From Mogibacterium sp. (GTDB lineage Bacteria > Bacillota > Clostridia > Peptostreptococcales > Anaerovoracaceae): 12,038 nucleotides of DNA. The stretch is from positions 132,050 through 144,087 of the forward strand of contig JAEUGJ010000035.1 in NCBI GenBank assembly GCA_016775335.1, written 5' to 3'. Numbering within the stretch: position 1 is the first letter of the stretch; each line of letters begins with the position of its first letter. The notes under the pieces are model-generated. The model made no database searches, was not told where the DNA came from, and saw nothing but the letters and a program-made list of their open reading frames with translations. A program made the position numbers and the translations under genes. This document shows, piece after piece, positions 1 to 7,611 of this stretch.

Positions 1-954
1 CTGGGCACCGGCGTATTCAAATATGGAAAGACTGCCCATTTCTACGCAGATAAGAACGGCGTAGTACGTACCAAGGCCGGGTTTATTATCTGGAACGGGT
101 ACCGTTACTACATTACAAAGAATGCGGGAAGACTGGAGTGTGGACGAACCTTTAAGGTAAAAGGAAAAACCTATAAGGCATATTCCACCGGAAAGCTGGG
201 AACCGGTGTGTTCAAGTATGGAACCACCGCCCGTTTCTATGCGGATAAGTACGGTGTGGTAAAGACCTCCGCCGGTTTCGTAGAGTATTCGGGTAACCGC
301 TACTATGTGCAGAAGGGCGGAAAAATTGAATTAGGACATACTTTTACCGTGAATGGCAGAAAGTATAAAGCCTTTGCAGATGGTCGCCTGGGAATCGGAA
401 TTTTCAAGTATGGCAGCAAGTATTATTATGCGGATGAAGATGGCGCAATTGCATCCAAGGCCGGTGTGGTAAGCTTCAAGAAGAAGTACTATTACGTGAA
501 CAAGAACGGCAGCGTGGCGATGAACGGACTGATTACCGCCGGATCAAAGAAATACATGGCAAATGCAGACGGAACTTTGAAAACAGGATTTTTTGAAGAT
601 TCCGGAACCAAGTACTATGCCGGCAAGAAGGGCGAAATCGTGACGAAGGAAGGTTTCCTGGTAGTAGATGGAGGCACCTACTACATCCAGAAGGGCGGAG
701 CCATTTTCTGGGGGCATACTTTCACGAAAAATGGCAAGACTTATAAAGCATATGCCAGCGGAAAGCTGGGCACCGGACTGTTTAAGTACGGTTCCTCATA
801 TTACTATGCTGACGGCACTGGAGCGGTGAAGACCACGGCGGGATTGATTACCGTAAGCGGCAAGAAGTATTACGTGAAGAAGGGCGGAAAAATCGCCGTT
901 TCCACCACAATCACCACCGGGGGAACCACCTATAAGGCGGACAGCAAGGGCATT
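1..954 (+). repeat. Five in-frame super-repeats within the wall-binding region
   Basis: Units begin at 1, 196, 388, 577 and 766, giving periods of 195, 192, 189, 189 and 189 bases, all multiples of three. Most units open with a variant of CTGGGCACCGG followed by codons for FKYG; the fourth is diverged and opens with KTGFF. Each unit holds three subtypes in fixed order: one with YYYAD or FYADK, one with YYVxKGG, and one with TYKA. The array probably continues upstream of the window. It is coding, and its likely job is multivalent wall attachment. Confidence 0.85.
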
Positions 955-1419
955 CTGACGGCGCAGAAGTCCACTACCGGAACCGAGCTGATGAAGATTG
1001 CACAGAAGGAAGTGGGAACCAAGACCGGAAAGAAGTACTGGGAAGCGTATTTCGGCACGAAATTCCGGAATGGAGACTCTACTCCATGGTGCGGAACGTT
1101 CGTCACCTGGTGCTTCAAGAAGGCGGGCCTGTACAGCTTGATTAAGGATATTGAGGACTACGGCAATCTGGGTTATGTTCCTTCCTATTCTGCTTATGCG
1201 AACAAGAAGAAGATCTGGGTAAGTGCCAATAAGGCGAAAGCCGGAGATATCATCATATTCGGATCCAGTTCTCACGTGGGCTTGGTAAAATCCGTATCCG
1301 GAAATGTCATCACCACCATTGAGGGAAATACGGGCAGTACCCGGAACGGAGAGGTAAAGCAGAAAACCTATTCCTTGACAAATAGTTGGATTAAGGGCGT
1401 TATGCGCGTCATCCGATAA
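1..1419 (+). CDS. Secreted-type CHAP-domain wall hydrolase with YG-type wall-binding repeats (5' end outside window)
   Basis: The frame is open from base 1, so the start codon and any signal peptide lie upstream; 472 residues are visible. Residues 1-318 are five copies of a 63-65 residue super-repeat, each made of three roughly 21-residue units with YYY/KYY aromatic clusters and glycines, resembling the glucan-binding YG or CW_binding repeat families. Residues about 325-472 form a CHAP domain: PWCGTF carries the likely nucleophile Cys364, SSSHVGL the likely His425, and EGNTG the likely polar partner Asn443. CHAP domains are peptidoglycan amidases or endopeptidases, so this is probably an exported enzyme that cuts peptidoglycan while the repeats hold it to the wall; export is inferred because the N-terminus is not seen. 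The exact bond cut and the repeat ligand cannot be told. The methionine at 208 lies inside a repeat and is not the true start. Confidence 0.9.
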   Translation: MGTGVFKYGKTAHFYADKNGVVRTKAGFIIWNGYRYYITKNAGRLECGRTFKVKGKTYKAYSTGKLGTGVFKYGTTARFYADKYGVVKTSAGFVEYSGNRYYVQKGGKIELGHTFTVNGRKYKAFADGRLGIGIFKYGSKYYYADEDGAIASKAGVVSFKKKYYYVNKNGSVAMNGLITAGSKKYMANADGTLKTGFFEDSGTKYYAGKKGEIVTKEGFLVVDGGTYYIQKGGAIFWGHTFTKNGKTYKAYASGKLGTGLFKYGSSYYYADGTGAVKTTAGLITVSGKKYYVKKGGKIAVSTTITTGGTTYKADSKGILTAQKSTTGTELMKIAQKEVGTKTGKKYWEAYFGTKFRNGDSTPWCGTFVTWCFKKAGLYSLIKDIEDYGNLGYVPSYSAYANKKKIWVSANKAKAGDIIIFGSSSHVGLVKSVSGNVITTIEGNTGSTRNGEVKQKTYSLTNSWIKGVMRVIR

Positions 1420-1445
1420 TGGAAAAGTCAGCTGAAATTATAATG

Positions 1446-1492
1446 AATGGCTTCGGGGAACTTCCACAATTCCCGAAGCCATTTTCTGTTTT
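1446..1492 (+). terminator. Rho-independent terminator after the CHAP gene
   Basis: A perfect 12-bp stem pairs AATGGCTTCGGG (1446-1457) with CCCGAAGCCATT (1472-1483) around a 14-base loop. It is followed by a T-rich run, TTTTCTGTTTT, to 1492. It starts 26 bases after the stop codon, separating the hydrolase from the next gene. Confidence 0.9.
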
Positions 1493-1516
1493 AGCAGCGG
1501 TGAGAACGGTCGCCTC

Positions 1517-1544
1517 TTGTATTTCATCGGAAAATTGTTATAAT
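1517..1544 (+). promoter_or_regulatory. Probable sigma-A promoter with extended -10, for the sugar transferase gene
   Basis: TATAAT at 1539-1544 is a perfect -10, and TG at 1536-1537 one base upstream makes it an extended -10. The best -35 is a weak TTGTAT at 1517-1522 with a 16-base spacer. The site lies between the terminator and the ATG at 1583, which fits independent transcription. Confidence 0.6.
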
Positions 1545-1582
1545 AATACAATAGAATAAAATTTTTTGAGTGAAAGCTGAAT

Positions 1583-3004
1583 ATGAATAAAAAAAATAAG
1601 ATTAAAGATAACTCATATGTTAATGATGTGGTAGATAAGCTGGAGTGCATCGCAGAAATCGCCGTTCTATCGGTGATTTATTTCTATTTCTGGCGTTTCC
1701 AGTACGATGCGGCACTGTTTCCGCCGCTGCAGCACCGGGGGAGATTTGTAATTGCCGGTGTATATGCACTTCTGTTGATTATCGGATTTGTGTGGACGGA
1801 AGGTTTCCGTTGGGGATATTTGAAGCGGCTGGACGTGGTCATTTCCCAAGGCGTTTCTATTTTCGTGGTCAATTTCATTTCCTATTGGCAGCTGTCGTTG
1901 ATTGGAAACGGGATGATTCCGGTAATGCCGATGGTGATGCTGACGGGAGTGCAGCTGCTGACATCCATTGTTGCTTGTTTCTTATTTACGAAGATATATT
2001 TCCATCTTCATTCCAAGAAAAACATGGTGATGATTTACGGTACGGAAAACGCATTGAAGCTGCAATTCAAGGCCAACAATCGATTGTCCCAGTATCATGT
2101 TTCCAAGGCGATATCGGCAGATACGGATTTCATCGATATCCTATCGGAGATTAATCGATATGATGGAGTCATCATCAACGATCTTCCGGGAAAGAAGAGA
2201 AATAATATCTTGAAATACTGCTATTTTAACGGGATTGACGCTTACGTGGTTCCGAAGATTTCTGATATTATCATTCGCGGAGCAGACGACTTTAACCTGT
2301 TGGATACACCAATCGTAGTCACACACGGAAAGGGATTAACCTTAACTCAGAGGATGACAAAACGCATCATGGACGTGGTACTTTGTCTTATTGCCATGGT
2401 TCCGGCATCGGTGATTATGCTGATTACAGCGATATTCATTAAGCTGGATGATGGCGGTCCGGTATTTTTCCGACAGGAACGGGTTACCCGCAACGGAAAG
2501 CATTTCAATGTAATCAAGTTCCGCAGCATGATTGTTGATGCGGAGAAATACAATAAGCCGATTCCTGCGGTGGATCAGGATCCGAGAATCACAAAGGTGG
2601 GAAGAATTATTCGTGCCACACGAATCGACGAGCTCCCACAGCTCTTTAACATTCTGAAGGGCGATATGAGCATTGTCGGACCTCGGCCGGAACGGGTGGA
2701 ACACGTGGAGAAGTACTCTCGTGAAATCCCGGAATTCATTTACCGCGAAAAGGTAAAGGGCGGATTGACCGGATACGCACAGATTTACGGCAGGTATAAT
2801 ACATCGGCTTACGATAAACTGCGATTGGACTTGATGTACATCGAAGATTATTCTTTGGTGCTGGATATCAAGATGATTTTCCGAACCATTCGAATTCTCT
2901 TCCAGAAGGACAGTACCGAAGGCTTTGACAAGGCGGAGGAACTGGAACAGTTGAAGGAAGATGAAGTGGAGAAGATTCGTAAGGCGTTGGATGATGACGA
3001 GTAG
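1583..3004 (+). CDS. Polyprenyl-phosphate sugar-1-phosphate transferase (WbaP/WcaJ-like)
   Basis: A 473-residue membrane protein of the polyisoprenyl-phosphate hexose-1-phosphate transferase family, which moves a sugar-1-phosphate from a nucleotide sugar to undecaprenyl phosphate and so starts a surface polysaccharide or glycoprotein glycan. Four hydrophobic segments lie at about residues 20-38, 53-71, 83-105 and 109-133, then a soluble CoA-binding-like region (about 145-250), then the catalytic domain opening with KRIMD (260-264) and a membrane re-entry segment (265-287). Family signatures are KFRSM (312-316), DELPQLFN (349-356) and GPRPE (366-370). The length is normal for two-domain members. 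The ribosome binding site before ATG 1583 is weak, but the frame has no better upstream start. The donor sugar cannot be read from the sequence. The LCP ligase next door suggests the glycan ends up on the cell wall. Confidence 0.93.
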   Translation: MNKKNKIKDNSYVNDVVDKLECIAEIAVLSVIYFYFWRFQYDAALFPPLQHRGRFVIAGVYALLLIIGFVWTEGFRWGYLKRLDVVISQGVSIFVVNFISYWQLSLIGNGMIPVMPMVMLTGVQLLTSIVACFLFTKIYFHLHSKKNMVMIYGTENALKLQFKANNRLSQYHVSKAISADTDFIDILSEINRYDGVIINDLPGKKRNNILKYCYFNGIDAYVVPKISDIIIRGADDFNLLDTPIVVTHGKGLTLTQRMTKRIMDVVLCLIAMVPASVIMLITAIFIKLDDGGPVFFRQERVTRNGKHFNVIKFRSMIVDAEKYNKPIPAVDQDPRITKVGRIIRATRIDELPQLFNILKGDMSIVGPRPERVEHVEKYSREIPEFIYREKVKGGLTGYAQIYGRYNTSAYDKLRLDLMYIEDYSLVLDIKMIFRTIRILFQKDSTEGFDKAEELEQLKEDEVEKIRKALDDDE

Positions 3005-3016
3005 TGCAGGTTATAT

Positions 3017-3045
3017 TTGCAATAAAAGCAAGCTTGTTATATAAT
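3017..3045 (+). promoter_or_regulatory. Probable sigma-A promoter for the LCP gene
   Basis: TTGCAA (3017-3022, four of six matches to TTGACA), a 17-base spacer, then a perfect TATAAT (3040-3045). The 8-bp palindrome CAAGCTTG sits in the spacer at 3029-3036; it could be an operator but may be chance. No terminator is visible between the preceding stop codon and this site, so read-through from the transferase gene is possible as well. Confidence 0.6.
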
Positions 3046-3088
3046 ATACGGTAGTTTTTGATTATTCAGACTTCTGAGAGGAGATTTT

Positions 3089-4120
3089 ATGGCAAAGAAG
3101 TTAAGCCCAAGAGCGCGCAGAAGGAGACGTGGAAGACGAATCGTCAATACCCTGTTGATTGTTCTGATTATTGCGTTGATTGGCGCAATCGCTGCTGTAA
3201 TGGCCGGTACAAAGATTCTGAATACCGTGAATCGTGCAGATTTAAAGAGTTCCGCAGATCTTTACCGACATGAAGTAAATGGATATACCAATATTTTGCT
3301 TTTAGGTGTAGATACCCGTGACTTGAGTGAAGTAAAGAATTCTCGTACGGATATGATTATGATTGCATCCATTAACAATTCTACAGATGAAATTACGTTA
3401 ACATCGGTGTATCGTGATACCTATCTTCAGATGGGAGATACTTCTACATACGACAAGATTACTCATGCTCACTATTACGGAAGCACCGAGATGTCCATCG
3501 CATCCCTGAACCGGGCGATGGATCTGGACATCGATCAGTATGCGCTGGTAAACTTCAAGGGCGTTGCCGATGCGGTAGATGAAATGGGCGGTCTGGAGAT
3601 TAACGTAGAAGACTACGAAATCGATGAATTGAACAAATATACCAAGGAAACGGCGAAGATTGTCGGAAAGAAATCCTACACAATCGTAAAGAAACCGGGC
3701 AAGCAGGTTTTGGATGGCTGTGCATCGGTTTCCTATGGTCGAATTCGAAAGGGTGTGGGAGACGACTACAAACGTACCGACCGTATGAGAATCGTATTTA
3801 AGAAGATTCTGTCCAAGGCAAAGAGCATGGACGTAAAGACCCTGTATCAGGTGGCCGGTGCAATTCTGCCGGAGGTTCAGACGAACCTGTCCAACAAGGA
3901 TATGATGAGCCTGGCGTTGAAACTGAAGAAACTGAATGTGGGCGACAGCAAGGGCTTCCCGTACAATAAGACGGCCGGAATGGTGGATGGCGTGTCCTAC
4001 GTGCAGGCGACGGATTTGGCGAGCGATGTAAAAAAATTCCATCAGAAGGTATTCAATGAATCGGACTACGAACCGAGCGCTACCGTGCAGGAAATCAGCC
4101 GAATTGCCAGCAGATATTAG
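3089..4120 (+). CDS. LCP (LytR-CpsA-Psr) family wall-polymer ligase
   Basis: This 343-residue protein has a short, strongly basic cytoplasmic N-terminus (RARRRRRGRR), one membrane anchor (about residues 19-39) and an extracellular LCP domain. LCP enzymes transfer lipid-linked glycopolymers such as teichoic acid or capsule to peptidoglycan. Visible family motifs are GVDTRD (Asp75, Arg77), SRTDMIM (Arg86, Asp88), VYRDT (Arg109, Asp110), and the C-terminal YGRIRKG...GDDY.RTDR block (Arg218, Arg220, Arg229, Arg232), which binds the pyrophosphate-lipid. All the charged residues expected of an active ligase are present. The start is set by AGGAG at 3079-3083, five bases before the ATG. It has its own promoter and terminator. 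The neighbouring sugar transferase suggests they act at opposite ends of one glycan pathway, though the polymer is unknown. No extra C-terminal LytR_C domain is seen. Confidence 0.93.
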   Translation: MAKKLSPRARRRRRGRRIVNTLLIVLIIALIGAIAAVMAGTKILNTVNRADLKSSADLYRHEVNGYTNILLLGVDTRDLSEVKNSRTDMIMIASINNSTDEITLTSVYRDTYLQMGDTSTYDKITHAHYYGSTEMSIASLNRAMDLDIDQYALVNFKGVADAVDEMGGLEINVEDYEIDELNKYTKETAKIVGKKSYTIVKKPGKQVLDGCASVSYGRIRKGVGDDYKRTDRMRIVFKKILSKAKSMDVKTLYQVAGAILPEVQTNLSNKDMMSLALKLKKLNVGDSKGFPYNKTAGMVDGVSYVQATDLASDVKKFHQKVFNESDYEPSATVQEISRIASRY

Positions 4121-4156
4121 CGCAGCGGCGGTAAAAAAAGAATAGCATAAAGAACA

Positions 4157-4194
4157 GGACATCCGCAGTGAATTGCTGTGGGTGTCCGTTTTGT
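4157..4194 (+). terminator. Rho-independent terminator after the LCP gene
   Basis: A 12-bp stem pairs GGACATCCGCAG (4157-4168) with CTGTGGGTGTCC (4176-4187), including two G-U pairs, around a 7-base loop. GTTTTGT follows. It separates the surface genes from the tmk operon. Confidence 0.85.
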
Positions 4195-4248
4195 ATTCTG
4201 AAGGGAACGGAGCAAATCGAATCCGTGCTATCTATTGAAGGCTTCATA

Positions 4249-4257
4249 TGGTATAAT
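4249..4257 (+). promoter_or_regulatory. Extended -10 promoter for the tmk operon
   Basis: TGGTATAAT gives TG-N plus a perfect -10 hexamer (4252-4257), 32 bases before the ATG at 4290. There is no good -35 at 16-18 bases upstream, which extended -10 promoters can tolerate. It is the first promoter-like site after the terminator at 4157-4194 and so probably drives the miniprotein and tmk onward. Confidence 0.6.
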
Positions 4258-4289
4258 AATATGAATTATTCTGTGAAGGAAAAAAGAGT

Positions 4290-4445
4290 ATGACGGTGCT
4301 GAAATATTTATTTGCGTTTCTGGTGACCTTACCGATTCTATTTTTAGGAGTGTTCTTAATGAAAAGATACTCCATAGAACTTCGCAAGACAAATAAAAAT
4401 GTTGAGAGAAAAGCGGAAGCAAATCGGAAAGGAAACAGAAAATAA
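4290..4445 (+). CDS. 51-residue single-pass membrane miniprotein upstream of tmk
   Basis: I do not recognise a family. The ORF begins MTVLKYLFAFLVTLPILFLG: a hydrophobic helix at about residues 5-24, then a polar, highly basic tail rich in Lys, Arg and Asn ending KGNRK, so it is probably membrane-anchored with the tail in the cytoplasm. Support for coding: AAGGA at 4276-4280 nine bases before the ATG, an extended -10 promoter just upstream, and a stop codon only two bases before the tmk ATG. The tmk ribosome binding site (AAAGGA, 4428-4433) lies inside its last codons, so the two are probably translationally coupled. It may be a real small protein or a leader peptide tuning tmk translation. 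Confidence 0.65.
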   Translation: MTVLKYLFAFLVTLPILFLGVFLMKRYSIELRKTNKNVERKAEANRKGNRK

Positions 4446-4447
4446 TC

Positions 4448-5077
4448 ATGAGCAGAGGAATTTTTATCACATTGGAAGGCCCGGACGGCGCCGGAAAAAC
4501 AACGCAGATTCAGATGATGAAGGAATACTTGGAAGGCCTAGGGAAAATCGTTCTTCTTACGAGAGAACCCGGCGGAACCGGTATATCCGAAAAACTTCGC
4601 GAAATTCTTTTAGACAAAGAAAATGCGGAAATGTCCGATACCACCGAGATGATGATTTACGCAGCGGCCAGAGCGCAGCACGTGGCGGAGCGGATTCGCC
4701 CGGCACTGGAGCGTGGCGAGGTGGTGATTTGCGATCGTTTCGTGGATTCCAGCGTAGCGTATCAGGGATACGGAAGAGGCCTGGGCGATGCGGTTCAGGA
4801 AGTGAATCGGTATGCCACGGATGGGCTGGAACCGGACAGAACCTTTTTCATGGATTTGGATCCGGCAATAGGGCGAGGACGAATCGGGAAAGATGTGCAG
4901 GATCGTATGGAGCGGGAGAAGTTGGATTTTCACTACAGAGTCTATGAAGGATATCTGAAAATCTGGCAGGCCAATCCCCATCGCGTGATTCGTCTGGATG
5001 CATCCCGAAGCATTGATACCATACAGTCCGAAATTCGAAAACACTTGCAGCAGATGCTGGATGAGGAGGAACAGTAG
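4448..5077 (+). CDS. tmk: Thymidylate kinase
   Basis: dTMP kinase phosphorylates dTMP to dTDP with ATP in the cytoplasm, an essential step of dTTP supply. The 209-residue length is standard. Visible motifs are the P-loop GPDGAGKT (residues 11-18), TREPGGTG (38-45; Arg39 follows the family DR(E/H)PGG pattern), DRFVDSSVAYQG (96-107), which binds dTMP, and an arginine-containing LID with GRGRIGKDVQDRME (142-155). The ATG at 4448 follows a miniprotein stop by two bases. The next gene, holB, begins three bases after the tmk stop, the same pairing as in Bacillus subtilis and many other Gram-positive bacteria. Confidence 0.97.
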   Translation: MSRGIFITLEGPDGAGKTTQIQMMKEYLEGLGKIVLLTREPGGTGISEKLREILLDKENAEMSDTTEMMIYAAARAQHVAERIRPALERGEVVICDRFVDSSVAYQGYGRGLGDAVQEVNRYATDGLEPDRTFFMDLDPAIGRGRIGKDVQDRMEREKLDFHYRVYEGYLKIWQANPHRVIRLDASRSIDTIQSEIRKHLQQMLDEEEQ

Positions 5078-5080
5078 CGG

Positions 5081-5854
5081 ATGAATGTCCTGGGGGAAAT
5101 TAAGAAGAGTCTGTGGAACGGCCGAATGGCGCACGCATACATACTGGAAGCGCCGGCGGGAGAAACTCGGGATCGGCTGATGACCAACATTCTTCAGGAA
5201 ATTCTGTGCCGGAATCCCGATTTGGAGCAACGTCCCTGCGGTCTCTGTGAGGCCTGTCGGAGGGTAGCTGCCGGAAGCCATGAGGATGTCATCTACATGA
5301 AGAAATCCAAACTGGAAGAGGGAAAAACAAAAACAAACAAAGTGACCTATGTGATGAAGGATACCGAACCGTTCATGGATCGGTTGCGACTGAATCCGTA
5401 TGGAGAACGAAATATCGGTGTAATTCCGGATGCGGATGACTTGAAGGAAGACGTTCAGAATAAGATTCTGAAGACTTTGGAGGAACCCTATCCGGGCACG
5501 GTGTTTTTCCTCGTGGCCGAAAACCGGAATAACCTGCTTCCAACAATTCAGTCCCGCTGCGTGCTGCTTCGAGAAACGGAAGAACCGGATGCGGCGGAAA
5601 CCTCGGCATTGGAAGAAATATGGAATCAAAATTATTTTTTCCAATACCGGAAGATGGTGGACAAAAAAATAAAGACTGCGGATGATGCATTGAAATTCTT
5701 GGATGTGATTGAAAGGGAGGCTCATAAAGAGCATCGCTTGGAAACGGTTCTGCGAATCGAAGAGACGCGGAAGGATATTCTGGGAGAATTTCATATGGGG
5801 GGCATGAACTGGAAATATGCACTGAAAAGACTCTTCCTGGAAGTAAGGGAATAG
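5081..5854 (+). CDS. holB: DNA polymerase III delta' subunit
   Basis: Clamp-loader subunit that, with tau/gamma and delta, opens and loads the beta sliding clamp onto primed DNA. The protein has 257 residues, somewhat shorter than the usual 300-340, with a reduced C-terminal collar domain. It carries the four-cysteine zinc site (Cys43, Cys53, Cys56, Cys59; PCGLCEAC), the sensor region KTLEEP (131-136), and the SRC arginine-finger motif (158-160) in LLPTIQSRC. The P-loop position reads EAPAGETRDR and has no Walker lysine, as expected for delta', which does not hydrolyse ATP; this separates it from the dnaX product. The start is set by GAGGAGGA at 5063-5070, inside the tmk end, ten bases before the ATG. 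Confidence 0.9.
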   Translation: MNVLGEIKKSLWNGRMAHAYILEAPAGETRDRLMTNILQEILCRNPDLEQRPCGLCEACRRVAAGSHEDVIYMKKSKLEEGKTKTNKVTYVMKDTEPFMDRLRLNPYGERNIGVIPDADDLKEDVQNKILKTLEEPYPGTVFFLVAENRNNLLPTIQSRCVLLRETEEPDAAETSALEEIWNQNYFFQYRKMVDKKIKTADDALKFLDVIEREAHKEHRLETVLRIEETRKDILGEFHMGGMNWKYALKRLFLEVRE

Positions 5855-5880
5855 AGAATAGAAACGGAGGAATGAAATAG

Positions 5881-6804
5881 ATGACAGAAATTGTCGGCGT
5901 GGGTTTTGTGAAAGCGAGCAAAACCTACTATTTTGACCCGGAAGGGAAAGAATACAAAATGGGAGAGCTGGTTATCGTAGAGACCGCTCGCGGCCTGGAG
6001 ATGGGCCATATTTCCATTGAAAACCGGGAGGTGGAGGACAGCGAAATCGTCGCACCTCTTAAAAAAATCGAACGTCGTGCCACGAAGGCCGACTTGGCAA
6101 AGTATCGGGAGAATTTGAATAAGCGGGAATCCGCCATGAAAGTCTGCGAAGAGAAAATTCGCAAGCATAAGCTGGAGATGAAATTGGTGGATGCGGAATA
6201 TACCATTGACGGAAGCAAGGTGATATTCTATTTTTCTGCAGAAGGCAGAATTGATTTCCGAGAATTGGTAAAGGATTTGGCGGCACATTTCCGGATGCGG
6301 ATTGATCTCCGCCAGATCGGTGTAAGAGATGAAGCGCGCATGCTGGGCGGAATCGGCATTTGCGGAAGACCGTTCTGCTGCAGCAGATGGCTTCATGATT
6401 TTCAGCCGGTGTCCATCAAGATGGCAAAGCAGCAGAATTTATCTCTGAATCCATCCAAAATTTCCGGATCTTGCGGACGCCTGATGTGCTGCCTGAATTT
6501 CGAAAACAAGACCTATCAGGAGCTGCGGAAGGGCATGCCGAATGAAGGCGAACAGGTAGTAACGCCGGACGGCCCGGGAAAGGTGACGGCAGTCAACCTT
6601 TTTGAAGGCAGCGTCAATGTGCGTCTGTTTGAAAAGTCCAAGGACAAAGATGCCAAGGAAACACCGCTTTCTCAGGAAGTACGCACTTACTTCAAACAGG
6701 AAGTGCGCAGAACGGATAAAAAATCCCACAAGAAATCCCGGAACGAACAGAACAACGTGGATCCGGAGACCATGAAGGAACTGGAAAAACTAACAAGAGA
6801 TTAA
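5881..6804 (+). CDS. ricT: RicT/YaaT (PSP1-domain) RNase Y specificity factor
   Basis: A 307-residue PSP1 C-terminal domain protein. In Bacillus subtilis, RicT (YaaT) with RicA and RicF forms an iron-sulphur complex that directs RNase Y processing of polycistronic mRNAs. Two cysteine clusters are intact: Cys161, Cys166, Cys167 (ICGRPFCCSR) and Cys198, Cys203, Cys204 (SCGRLMCCLN), the known cluster-ligand regions. The N-terminal beta-rich part (MTEIVGVGFVKASKTYYF) and GELVIVET are typical. The last 40 residues are lysine-rich and look disordered. The start at 5881 uses GGAGG (5866-5870) ten bases upstream. Its position between holB and the methyltransferase matches yaaT in B. subtilis. Partners RicA and RicF are not in this window. 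Confidence 0.93.
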   Translation: MTEIVGVGFVKASKTYYFDPEGKEYKMGELVIVETARGLEMGHISIENREVEDSEIVAPLKKIERRATKADLAKYRENLNKRESAMKVCEEKIRKHKLEMKLVDAEYTIDGSKVIFYFSAEGRIDFRELVKDLAAHFRMRIDLRQIGVRDEARMLGGIGICGRPFCCSRWLHDFQPVSIKMAKQQNLSLNPSKISGSCGRLMCCLNFENKTYQELRKGMPNEGEQVVTPDGPGKVTAVNLFEGSVNVRLFEKSKDKDAKETPLSQEVRTYFKQEVRRTDKKSHKKSRNEQNNVDPETMKELEKLTRD

Positions 6805-7583
6805 TGAATAAAGAATTGGAAACGATGGATTCCATCGGCTTCGATGGAATGAAATTGATACAGGGAAACGGGTTTCGTTACGGAGTAGATGCGGTTCTGT
6901 TGGCCGCCTTTACGGTGGGGGAAACCGGCGGCCGAGGAATGAAACGGCGAAGAGCGCCTCGTATTCTGGAATTGGGATGCGGAAACGGGATCGTTTCGTT
7001 GATTCTATCCCATAAGATTCCCGAAAGCACCATGCTGGGGCTGGAAATCCAGATAAAGGAAGCGGAGCGGGCGCGCCGAAATGCGAGGCTCAATCATCTG
7101 GAAGAGCGAATCCAAATTCGAGCAATCGATGTAGCATCCATAGGTGAAACCGCCCTTCCCGAGAAATTCAATGCGGTGGTGACGAACCCGCCGTACTTCA
7201 GACGGGGCGGAGCTATTCCCAACGATGCTTCCGCAAAGTACATTGCAAGGCATGAAACCAGTGCGGATTTGGATGATTTTATTCGAGCCGCAGCGGTACA
7301 GCTGGACCGAGAAGGGGAACTCTTTATGGTGCACCGGCCGGACCGATTGGTGGACATCTGCTGTTCCATGCGTGCCCAAGGGATGGAACCCAAAGAGCTT
7401 CAGATGGTGATGCCATTTCCCGAGACAAAGCCGAACATCCTGCTGATACACGGGGTGAAAGGAGCAAATTCAGAGCTTCGGGTTCTTCCGCCAATTCACG
7501 TCCGAGAAAAGGATGGAAGATATTCAGATTTGATTCAACGGATTTACGAAAGAAATCGTGAAGACGAAAGGGAATCCAACTAA
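6804..7583 (+). CDS. tRNA1(Val) A37 N6-adenine methyltransferase family (YabB/TrmN6-like)
   Basis: A 259-residue class I SAM-dependent methyltransferase. Residues about 10-35 carry the family's GNGFRYGVDAVLLAAF lead-in; ILELGCGNG (54-62) is the SAM-binding motif I; and NPPYF (128-132) is the N6-adenine catalytic motif. IARHE, shortly after it, is also characteristic. Homologs include Bacillus subtilis YabB and E. coli TrmN6 (YfiC), which methylates A37 of tRNA1(Val). The substrate here is inferred from family. Its ATG overlaps the ricT stop by one base (TAATG), so translation is probably coupled; no strong separate ribosome binding site is seen. The linker after residue 38 has a basic RGMKRRRAPR insertion. 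Confidence 0.85.
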   Translation: MNKELETMDSIGFDGMKLIQGNGFRYGVDAVLLAAFTVGETGGRGMKRRRAPRILELGCGNGIVSLILSHKIPESTMLGLEIQIKEAERARRNARLNHLEERIQIRAIDVASIGETALPEKFNAVVTNPPYFRRGGAIPNDASAKYIARHETSADLDDFIRAAAVQLDREGELFMVHRPDRLVDICCSMRAQGMEPKELQMVMPFPETKPNILLIHGVKGANSELRVLPPIHVREKDGRYSDLIQRIYERNREDERESN

Positions 7584-7595
7584 TGATATAATTCA

Positions 7596-7603
7596 AAAGG
7601 AGG
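7596..7603 (+). promoter_or_regulatory. Ribosome binding site fixing the start at 7612
   Basis: AAAGGAGG, eight bases before ATG 7612, is nearly full-length anti-16S complementarity. It selects 7612 over the in-frame upstream ATG at 7558, which lies inside the methyltransferase gene and has no ribosome binding site. Confidence 0.8.
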
Positions 7604-7611
7604 AATGTGGA

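Noticed and set aside
4610..5794. Long minus-strand ORF opposite tmk and holB (394 codons), with similar ones opposite LCP, murA and fbp
   Set aside because: Each is antisense to a clearly recognised gene, has no domain or ribosome binding site, and shows the skewed composition of a reverse-frame shadow.
5872..5880. Two-codon ORF ATGAAATAG abutting the ricT start
   Set aside because: The GGAGG ends one base before this ATG, too close to initiate there, while 5881 is at normal distance; it is probably chance.
7558..7611. Upstream in-frame start for the small membrane protein
   Set aside because: It lies inside the methyltransferase gene without a ribosome binding site, and the strong AAAGGAGG serves the ATG at 7612.
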